Source of the DNA: Acidobacteriota bacterium
GTDB taxonomy: Bacteria > Acidobacteriota > Vicinamibacteria > Vicinamibacterales > Vicinamibacteraceae
Assembly (NCBI GenBank): GCA_023418055.1
Contig: JAEZDP010000001.1
Location: forward strand, 1-43,570
Direction of reading: 5' to 3'
Length of the DNA stretch: 43,570 nt
The notes under the pieces were generated by a model. The model was not told the origin of the DNA. It did not search any database and saw only the letters and a program-made list of their open reading frames with translations. Position 1 is the first letter of the stretch; each line of letters opens with the position of its first letter. This document shows positions 39,938 through 43,570 of the stretch, in pieces. The translations under genes were made by a program, and so were the position numbers.

Positions 39938-40576
39938 ATGTCCATCGGACACGATGCCGTCCGGCAGCCGCAGGGCCGCCGGCGGTCGCTCGGCGGTGCA
40001 CTCGCCGGGCTTGGCGCAGCGATCCTGCTGGCCACCCCCGCCCACGCCGCGATCATCCCGGCGTCTGTCGCGTGTGTCGGGCTGATGTGCACCGCGACCC
40101 CTGACGAAGGACCGGTGCCCGTCGACCCGCTCGGGTTCACGCTCGACGTGGACTGGCAGCCGCAACACGTCGAATTGCTCGGCATCACCGATGGCGACTG
40201 GTGGGCGCTCGTCCTGCAATTCGACTTCACGGGCACGCACGATGGCACCGAGTCGTGGGGGGTGATCGACCTGCTCGATCCGTTTGGCGTTCCGGTGCCC
40301 GGCCTGAACCCGCAGTTCGACGACAGCAATGCCGTGGGCAACGTCCTGACGGTGAACTATCAGATCTTCCACACCGGGGTGGAGAACCAGAACTACTTCA
40401 CCTACGGCATGCAGCTCGCGCTGAGCGATGGCAGCGGCGTCGACAGCATGCGCTGGCTGTCGGCCCGGTTCAGCCCCGCCGCGACGGGGACGACCGACAT
40501 GCCCGAGCCTCTCACGCTCGTGCTGCTCGGCGCAGGCCTCGCGGCAGCCGGGCGGCGCCTGCACCGGCGCGGGTGA
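39938..40576 (+). CDS. PEP-CTERM sorting-domain protein
   Basis: A 212-residue exported protein. A basic N-terminus and hydrophobic stretch ending TPAHA form the signal peptide. The mature part is small, acidic and beta-rich with two Cys near its start and no catalytic motif I recognise. It ends with MPEPLTLVLLGAGLAAAGRR and a basic tail: the Pro-Glu-Pro motif, helix and Arg cluster of a PEP-CTERM signal, which exosortase recognises and removes at the inner membrane. The start ATG 39938 has AGGA five bases upstream; GTG 39926 is in frame but less well placed. Such proteins are usually secreted into, or attached to, an exopolysaccharide, in keeping with the glycan genes at 9-26 kb. Confidence 0.88.
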   Translation: MSIGHDAVRQPQGRRRSLGGALAGLGAAILLATPAHAAIIPASVACVGLMCTATPDEGPVPVDPLGFTLDVDWQPQHVELLGITDGDWWALVLQFDFTGTHDGTESWGVIDLLDPFGVPVPGLNPQFDDSNAVGNVLTVNYQIFHTGVENQNYFTYGMQLALSDGSGVDSMRWLSARFSPAATGTTDMPEPLTLVLLGAGLAAAGRRLHRRG

Positions 40577-40589
40577 GCGACAGCGCGCG

Positions 40590-40615
40590 CACGGACGGCC
40601 CGCAGGTCGTCCGTG
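40590..40615. terminator. Bidirectional terminator between converging genes
   Basis: CACGGACGGCC, loop CGCA, GGTCGTCCGTG: an 11-pair stem (one G-T pair) with a tetraloop. It lies between the end of the PEP-CTERM gene and the end of the antiporter gene on the other strand, where one hairpin can serve both. Confidence 0.75.
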
Positions 40616-40642
40616 TGTCGTGTCGTCGCATGGTTTGCCCGG

Positions 40643-41626
40643 TCAGGACGCAGGCCAGAGGAGGTAGACGTAGGCCACGTACCCCCCCAGCATCACGGCA
40701 CCCTCGCGACGGCCGATGCGCAGCCCCGTCCAGGCAAAGCCCACCATCAGGAGGGCGGCCGCCAGCATCGCGAGGTTGTCGAAGGCCACCATCTGCGGGG
40801 GCACGGTCAGCGGCGCGGTCAGGGCCGTCAGCCCGCCGATCCCCAGCAGGTTGTAGATGTTCGAGCCCACGATGTTGCCGAACGCGACGTCCGCCTCCTT
40901 GCGCACCGCCGCGATGACCGAGGTGATGAATTCGGGCAGCGACGTGCCGACCGCCACGACGGTGAGCCCGATCACGGTGTCCGACACGCCAAGCTGCTGC
41001 GCCAGCGCGACGGCCCCCGACACGAACAGGCTGCCGCCGAACACGAGCAGGCCCAGGCCGACCAGGCAGAGCAATGCCGACAGGCCCGCATGTGAGGGCT
41101 TGGCCAGGGCGGGATCGAGGGCGGCATCGACGTGTTCGAGCGCCACCGCCTTGTCATGGACCGCGCCATGCGCGTCGGCTGGTGCGCCGCGCTCGGCCCG
41201 AATCAGGTAGGCGACATACCAGACGAGCAGCAGGACCGAGCAGGTGCCGATGACACGACCCAGCGGCATGGCGGCCGCCAGGACGACGAAGGCCACGGTC
41301 ACCGCGATGAGCACCGCGCCGTCCCGCCGCAGCGCCGCCGAGTTCACCGCGATCGGATAGAGCAGCGCCGAGCAGCCGAGAATGAGCAGCACGTTGGCGA
41401 TGTTCGAGCCGACGATGTTGCCGATCGCGATGCCGGGCGTGCCACTGAGCGCAGCCTGCACGGAGGTCACGAGTTCGGGCGTGGACGTGCCGAAGCCCAC
41501 GACGGTCAGCCCGATGACCAGCGGCGACACACCGATGCCCGCCGCCAGGCGCACGGCGCCGCGCACCAACAGCTCACCTCCGCCGATGAGCAACACGAGC
41601 CCGCCGAGCAGCAGCAGATAACTCAT
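40643..41626 (-). CDS. yrbG: Calcium/sodium antiporter, YrbG-like CaCA family
   Basis: A 327-residue membrane protein with ten predicted helices in two inverted halves. Each half has the paired alpha-repeat motifs of the CaCA family: VVGFGTSTPELVTSVQAAL with GNIVGSNIANVLLILG, and VVAVGTSLPEFITSVIAAV with GNIVGSNIYNLLGIGG. The Glu residues in TPEL and LPEF are the cation ligands. A variable, charged loop of about 55 residues joins the halves. I start at ATG 41626 (MSYLLLLGG); the same frame stays open far upstream through ligD but that is shadow sequence. It probably exchanges Ca2+ for Na+ or H+ at the inner membrane. Confidence 0.94.
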   Translation of the reverse strand: MSYLLLLGGLVLLIGGGELLVRGAVRLAAGIGVSPLVIGLTVVGFGTSTPELVTSVQAALSGTPGIAIGNIVGSNIANVLLILGCSALLYPIAVNSAALRRDGAVLIAVTVAFVVLAAAMPLGRVIGTCSVLLLVWYVAYLIRAERGAPADAHGAVHDKAVALEHVDAALDPALAKPSHAGLSALLCLVGLGLLVFGGSLFVSGAVALAQQLGVSDTVIGLTVVAVGTSLPEFITSVIAAVRKEADVAFGNIVGSNIYNLLGIGGLTALTAPLTVPPQMVAFDNLAMLAAALLMVGFAWTGLRIGRREGAVMLGGYVAYVYLLWPAS

Positions 41627-41698
41627 GCGTCGAGTCCGTGGGGGAGGCGCGAGCGGTCCATCTCGCGAGTATCGCATGCGCCCCGGCAGCGCCTGCGC

Positions 41699-41704
41699 TA
41701 TCGT
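41699..41704 (+). promoter_or_regulatory. -10-like hexamer TATCGT, 6 nt before the ligD ATG
   Basis: TATCGT, six bases, ATG at 41711. The same spacing as at 9003 and 21371; suggests a leaderless ligD mRNA. The hexamer alone is a weak match. Confidence 0.3.
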
Positions 41705-41710
41705 CGTGTC

Positions 41711-43570
41711 ATGCCCACCCGTCGCGCTTCGGCGAGCCTGCTGCCTGACTATCGCCCACAGCTGGCCACGCTGGCGGCGTCGGCTCCCGTCGGCGACGAG
41801 TGGCTGCACGAGACCAAGTACGACGGCTTCCGGATGGGGCTGCGTCTCGAGGGCGAGACGGTGCAGTTGCTCACCCGCAACGGCAACGACTGGTCGGCAC
41901 GGTTCCCGACCCTCATCGCCGCCGCACGGCGCCTGCGCGTGCGGGCCGCGCTCCTCGACGGCGAGGTTGCCCTGCTGCAGCCTGATGGCCGCACCAGCTT
42001 CCAGGGCTTGCAGGGCGGCGCGTCCGAAGGCGGCACACTCGTGTACTTCGTGTTCGACCTGCTGCACGTGGACGACGACTCGATGCGCGACGTGCCGCTC
42101 GAGGCGCGCAAGGCGCGGCTCCGCCAGATCCTGCCCCGCGACTCCTCGCTGCTGCGCTACTCGGATCACGTGGTGGGCGACGGCCCCCGCACATACGCCC
42201 AGGCCTGCCGGGACAGACTCGAGGGCATCATCTCGAAGCGCCGCGATCAGCCGGTGCAGGCCGGGCGCGGGCGTAGCTGGCTGAAGGTCAAGTGCGTGGC
42301 ACGGCAGGAGTTCGTCATCGGCGGCTTCACCGATCCTCAGGGAGCCCGGCAGGGTCTCGGCGCGCTGCTCATCGGCTATCACGATGACGACGGCACGCTG
42401 CGGTGGGCGGGCAAGGTGGGCACGGGCTTCACCGCGGCCTCGGCGCAGGAGCTTCGCGCGCGGCTCGACACACTCAGGCAGGACGACTCGCCCTTCACGC
42501 CGCCTCCCCGCGGTGCGCTCGGCCGCGACGCGCACTGGGTGCGTCCGCAACTCGTGGCCGAAGTGGCCTTCACCGAGTGGACCAGTGGCGGCAAGATCCG
42601 TCATCCCTCGTTTCAGGGCCTCCGCGACGACAAGCCCCCGCGTGAGGTGGTCCGCGAGACGCCCGACGGGCCGCCGCGCCGTCGCGCGGCCGCGGCAGTG
42701 CCCGCCCGTCGTTCGCAGGGTGGGGCCACCGCATCGCCACGCGTAAGCCGAAAGCCACGCTCGCCCAGGGCCGGCACGCCACGCGTGGAGGTGATGGGCA
42801 TCACCATCACCAACCCCGACCGCCGCATGTATCCCGACCCGGCCCTCACCAAGGCCGACCTCGCCCGCTACTACGAACGGGTGGGCGAATGGATGCTGCC
42901 GCACATCGCCGATCGTCCCCTGTCGCTCGTGGCGTGCCCCGGCGGCATCTCGGCGCCGTGCATGTACATCAAGCACGGCAAGGCCCCCGCGCTGCCCGCC
43001 CTTCGCCGTATCGCCATCGCCGAGAAGACCAAGACCGACGACTACCTGGTGCTCGACTCGGTCGAGGGGCTCGTCTCGCTGATGCAGATGAACTGGCTCG
43101 AGGCGCACACCTGGAACTCGACCACCGACCATCTCGAACATCCCGACCGCCTCGTGTTCGACCTCGATCCGGGCCCCGATGTGGGATGGCCGGCGGTCGT
43201 GGCGGCAGCGCGGGCCACACGCGATCACCTCGCGTCACTCGGCCTGCGGGCCTGGGTGAAGACCAGCGGAGGCCGGGGGCTGCACGTGGTGGTGCCCGTG
43301 GCGCCGGACGCCTCCTGGGACGCGTGCCTGTCGTTCAGTGAGCGCGTGGCCGCCGCGCTTGTCGAGGAGGATGGCCGCACCTTCACCACGCAGTTCGCAC
43401 GCGCTGGCCGCGAGGCGCAGATCTTCGTGGACGTCCTGCGCAACCGTCGTGGCAGCACCGTGGTGAGCGCTTTCTCGCCGCGGGCACGCCCCGGTGCGCC
43501 GGTGTCGGTGCCACTGGCGTGGGACGAGTTGAGCCCACGCCGCCCGCCTGCCCACTACCCAGTGGTCTCG
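41711..43570 (+). CDS. ligD: DNA ligase D, ligase and polymerase domains (3' end beyond window)
   Basis: An open frame of 620 codons runs from ATG 41711 to the window edge without a stop. Residues about 20-330 are an ATP-dependent DNA ligase: ETKYDGFRMGLRLEG with the adenylated Lys (KYDG), LLDGEVALL, LEGIISKRRD and GRSWLKVKC are the nucleotidyltransferase motifs, then an OB domain (FVIGGFTDPQGARQGLGALL). A basic linker of about 60 residues leads to the archaeo-eukaryotic-primase-like polymerase domain from about 360: ITITNPDRRMYPDPALTK, CPGGISAPCMYIKHG, LVFDLDPGP as the metal-binding DxD and VKTSGGRGLHVVVP. LigD works with Ku in non-homologous end joining. No phosphoesterase domain precedes the ligase part. 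The Ku gene is not in view. Confidence 0.93.
   Translation, partial: MPTRRASASLLPDYRPQLATLAASAPVGDEWLHETKYDGFRMGLRLEGETVQLLTRNGNDWSARFPTLIAAARRLRVRAALLDGEVALLQPDGRTSFQGLQGGASEGGTLVYFVFDLLHVDDDSMRDVPLEARKARLRQILPRDSSLLRYSDHVVGDGPRTYAQACRDRLEGIISKRRDQPVQAGRGRSWLKVKCVARQEFVIGGFTDPQGARQGLGALLIGYHDDDGTLRWAGKVGTGFTAASAQELRARLDTLRQDDSPFTPPPRGALGRDAHWVRPQLVAEVAFTEWTSGGKIRHPSFQGLRDDKPPREVVRETPDGPPRRRAAAAVPARRSQGGATASPRVSRKPRSPRAGTPRVEVMGITITNPDRRMYPDPALTKADLARYYERVGEWMLPHIADRPLSLVACPGGISAPCMYIKHGKAPALPALRRIAIAEKTKTDDYLVLDSVEGLVSLMQMNWLEAHTWNSTTDHLEHPDRLVFDLDPGPDVGWPAVVAAARATRDHLASLGLRAWVKTSGGRGLHVVVPVAPDASWDACLSFSERVAAALVEEDGRTFTTQFARAGREAQIFVDVLRNRRGSTVVSAFSPRARPGAPVSVPLAWDELSPRRPPAHYPVVS

Noticed and set aside
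41627..43228. Long upstream extension of the antiporter frame to 861 codons
   Set aside because: The extra part lies antisense to ligD and has no membrane or domain character; MSYLLLLGG at 41626 is the normal antiporter start.

Overview
The window is a high-GC, gene-dense piece of a Gram-negative-type bacterial chromosome. The gene mix fits Acidobacteriota, most likely class Vicinamibacteria: a tripartite tricarboxylate transporter with an IclR regulator, a PEP-CTERM protein, exopolysaccharide genes, a full seven-gene Mrp antiporter, LigD-type DNA repair, and a large secreted protein with repeats around an 'AEG' core. This placement is an inference from gene content, not a phylogenetic test.

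Region 1 (1-8.9 kb) looks like a catabolic island. On the minus strand a secreted glycosidase-like protein, an HpcH/HpaI aldolase and the transporter genes tctC-tctB-tctA form one tightly packed operon. Diverging from it is an RraA-family protein, probably an aldolase, followed by a converging IclR-family regulator gene. The 110 bp between the two divergent operons is unusually AT-rich and holds inverted repeats suited to an IclR operator. A secreted BNR/Asp-box (sialidase-fold) protein lies just beyond. The likely theme is uptake and aldol cleavage of a sugar acid or similar carboxylate released from a glycan.

Region 2 (8.9-25.8 kb) is a plus-strand surface-glycan locus. It encodes a Wzt-like ABC ATPase, a 1196-residue fused glycosyltransferase, a GT2 enzyme, a YfhO-like membrane protein, a 1170-residue secreted repeat protein, another GT2, a WcaJ-type initiating sugar-phosphate transferase, a methyltransferase and a DUF1972 glycosyltransferase. 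No ABC permease, flippase or polymerase is visible, so the locus is incomplete here. Two of its transcription units are preceded by short tandem repeats (12 octamers, 7 heptamers). In each, a -10-like hexamer lies exactly 6 nt before a GTG start, suggesting leaderless mRNAs with possibly variable promoters.

Region 3 (25.8-33.6 kb, minus strand) is a housekeeping run: glgX, a PBP1A-type gene, holB, ricT (yaaT), pdxA and smpB, nearly all joined by overlapping stop/start codons.

Region 4 (33.6-40.6 kb, plus strand) has tRNA-Val(UAC) and tRNA-Asp(GUC), the complete mrpABCDEFG operon for a Na+(K+)/H+ antiporter, and a PEP-CTERM protein gene behind a candidate sigma-54 promoter. Region 5 (40.6 kb to the end) has a Ca2+/Na+ antiporter on the minus strand and, diverging from it, a LigD ligase-polymerase gene that runs off the right edge.
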